Shown here: positions 62,547 through 64,000 of the stretch, piece by piece
How the letters are laid out: every line of letters starts with the position of its first letter
Numbering within the stretch: position 1 is the stretch's first letter
Source: Deltaproteobacteria bacterium ADurb.Bin207
Lineage (GTDB): Bacteria; Myxococcota_A; Polyangia; Polyangiales; Polyangiaceae
Length of the DNA stretch: 64,000 bases
Direction of reading: 5' to 3'
Assembly: GCA_002070115.1 (NCBI GenBank)
Contig: MWCO01000018.1
Location: 21,977 to 85,976 of the forward strand
Notes under the pieces: model-generated
The model's database searches: none
Told to the model about the DNA's origin: nothing
Seen by the model: the letters and a program-made list of their open reading frames with translations, nothing else
Program-made: the position numbers and the translations under genes

Positions 62547-63908
62547 TTACGACCGGCCGCCTTCCATGATGAACTGAGCCACGGAATCGAAAACGTCGGT
62601 CATGAGTACCACGCCAACGATAAGTCCTTGATCTTGCACGGGAATGAGGTCGACTTTGTGGTGGAGCATGGCGCTGACGACGGTGCCGAGGGTGTCGTGG
62701 GTATGAAGGACGGCTTTGGGGGGGAGCATGACGGCGGAGACGCGTTCTTTGGCGTTTTCCAAGGCGCCGCTGCTCAGAAGGGAATTCCAGGCGAAGGCGT
62801 GATCGAAGGAATCCGCAACGGGGGGTACGACGCTGGATACGTTTTCGAGAGTATGCAGCACATTGAGGAAGCCGGGGGCGAGACCACGGATTAGGTCACG
62901 TCGGCTCAGGACGCCGACCAGCGATTGGTTGGCATCGAGCACGAGGACGTAGCGGGGTGAAATGGTGAAGCCATCTTCGAGACGGACGGCTGAACTGGCG
63001 ATGGCACCGATGGCATCGCGAACGGAGTCGGAATCGCGAACGTGGGGGTAGCGATTCAACGGGATCATGATATCGCGGGCGTACAGTTCGCCGTGGGCAT
63101 GCTCTGTTGCGGGAGAGCTTTTTTCTGTAGGGGAATGGAGTGTGACTCCCTCGATTCCCCGCACGAATTGTTCGACGTCGTGGCGTAGGGCTTCGAAGGC
63201 GTTGTTGCCGGAGAGTAGGACGATGCCGTCTTTGACTTTGACGTTGACGGGCAGTTCGGGCCAGGGGGAGCGGAAGCGAAGATGGGCTCGGACGCGATTG
63301 CGCAGGGCGAAGTCTTTGACCTGGCGTTGGGCTTCTTTGGTCCAGGCGAATTCTTTGCTGGAGGCCATGCATTGCACGAGGCTGGTGGCGGTATCCATGC
63401 TCATATCGCCCAGGTTGATGACGATATCGTAATGGTTGGGGTCGGCCCAATCCTCACCGTACAGGCTTCGCACCCATTTTTCGCGTTCATGATCGATTTT
63501 CTGAATGTGCATGAGGGCCTGGTCGCGGGTGATGCCGAGGTGAGCGGCGGTGGCGCTTACGCGGTAGGACAAGGGGGCGATGAGGCGGACGCGCAAGACG
63601 CCTGGCAAGCCGCTGAGTAAGAAGCGGCCAGCCAGTCCGTGGTAGATGACATTTCCTTCGGAAACGTGGTCTGCGAGGGTGGCTTGGATCGCGAGCAGGT
63701 AATTTTCTTCGTGTCCTGTGAACCGAGCCCAAAGACCGGGGGTATGTTCGAGTCCGTCGGCGAGTCTGTCTTCGGATACGCCATAGGTTTTGGCCGCATC
63801 GACAATGACCTCTCGGCTCAGCACTTTGTAACCGAGTCGTTCGCCCAGGTGTTGGGCGAGTTGGGTGCCGCCGCTGCGTGTTCCTCTCGAGATCGTGATG
63901 ATCGCCAT
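62547..63908 (-). CDS. Cytidylate-kinase-like protein with BON and CBS domains
   Basis: A 453-residue protein with three parts. Residues 1-205: cytidylate-kinase-like fold with the P-loop ITISRGTRSGGTQLA and LGDMSMDTA near its end. Residues about 205-262: BON-like domain, VNVKVKDGIVLLSGNN. Residues about 272-453: CBS pair, ARDIMIPLNRYPHVRD ... LVGVLSRRDLI and VSAVMLPPKAVLHTHD ... VGVVLMTDVFDSV. Cytidylate-kinase-like proteins with CBS domains are thought to sense nucleotides. The CBS part resembles the CBS protein of the transporter operon. It is convergent with the ATPase gene, 22 bases apart. ATG 63908 follows AGGGTGG. The 92 bases to the window end show no gene. Confidence 0.85.
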   Translation of the reverse strand: MAIITISRGTRSGGTQLAQHLGERLGYKVLSREVIVDAAKTYGVSEDRLADGLEHTPGLWARFTGHEENYLLAIQATLADHVSEGNVIYHGLAGRFLLSGLPGVLRVRLIAPLSYRVSATAAHLGITRDQALMHIQKIDHEREKWVRSLYGEDWADPNHYDIVINLGDMSMDTATSLVQCMASSKEFAWTKEAQRQVKDFALRNRVRAHLRFRSPWPELPVNVKVKDGIVLLSGNNAFEALRHDVEQFVRGIEGVTLHSPTEKSSPATEHAHGELYARDIMIPLNRYPHVRDSDSVRDAIGAIASSAVRLEDGFTISPRYVLVLDANQSLVGVLSRRDLIRGLAPGFLNVLHTLENVSSVVPPVADSFDHAFAWNSLLSSGALENAKERVSAVMLPPKAVLHTHDTLGTVVSAMLHHKVDLIPVQDQGLIVGVVLMTDVFDSVAQFIMEGGRS

Positions 63909-64000
63909 GAATCCACCCTATTGAACGTAGGTTTCGCGCCCCTTCAATTCGTTGAGTGGCAGTCCAGCGCGATAATTATTTGAAATATCAGTGAATCCAT

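Overview
The window looks like chromosomal DNA of a deltaproteobacterial or Myxococcota-type bacterium. The signs are an NlpC/P60-like protein ending in a MYXO-CTERM-like sorting signal, an FHA-GAF-sigma54 activator, a Ser/Thr kinase with a TPR/PEGA protein nearby, and many lipoproteins with Gly-rich or Cys-rich linkers and calcium-type DxDxD motifs. Several iron-sulfur systems (HdrBC/SdhAB-like, NifX/ferredoxin/MinD-like ATPase) suggest at least facultatively anaerobic redox metabolism. I see no rRNA, tRNA, CRISPR array, insertion sequence or prophage. The species cannot be fixed from the sequence alone.

Layout. 0-9.1 kb: small lipoprotein and membrane genes, a zinc-ribbon protein, an FHA-GAF-sigma54 activator, lolA, then a translationally coupled trio (two FadL-type barrels and a Cys-rich propeller lipoprotein). 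9.1-13.8 kb: a HAD deoxyribonucleotidase and a four-gene HdrC-HdrB-SdhB-SdhA set resembling the non-classical SdhABE/MfrABE or Tfr-type fumarate/succinate enzymes. 13.8-29.4 kb: ArgE, an FGE-domain lipoprotein, an ArsC-like protein, a giant alpha-2-macroglobulin lipoprotein behind a convincing sigma54 promoter, PrsW, an AI-2E-family permease, a double phosphoribosyltransferase protein and a PilZ protein. 29.4-40.4 kb: secreted and lipoprotein genes, a three-gene operon (beta-propeller, NlpC/P60-MYXO-CTERM, HAD 5'-nucleotidase), a Ser/Thr kinase, a TPR/PEGA protein with a Gly-rich lipoprotein, and a VOC protein. 40.7-47 kb: glgB-glgE-treZ (alpha-glucan and trehalose). 47-52.7 kb: uncharacterised lipoprotein, membrane and TPR genes.

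52.8-63.9 kb is the most unusual part. A minus-strand operon encodes a response-regulator receiver domain fused to a DASS/SLC13-type transporter, then a CBS protein, a PAS histidine kinase and a NarL-type regulator, the last three junctions being either 4-nt overlaps or close spacing. Upstream lie a PAS-sigma54 activator and, divergent from it, an operon with two NifX-like proteins, a DUF5320-like protein, a 2[4Fe-4S] ferredoxin and one polypeptide holding two MinD/Mrp-type ATPases with ferredoxin inserts. The intergenic region between activator and operon carries two palindromic TGCA-N3-TGCA sites 30 bp apart followed by a consensus sigma54 promoter. A convergent cytidylate-kinase-like/BON/CBS protein closes the region. 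I propose this as a locally regulated transport-plus-redox-sensing module; the fusion transporter is the best candidate for something undescribed.

All calls come from reading the sequence and recognising motifs. No database search, structure prediction or composition calculation was run.
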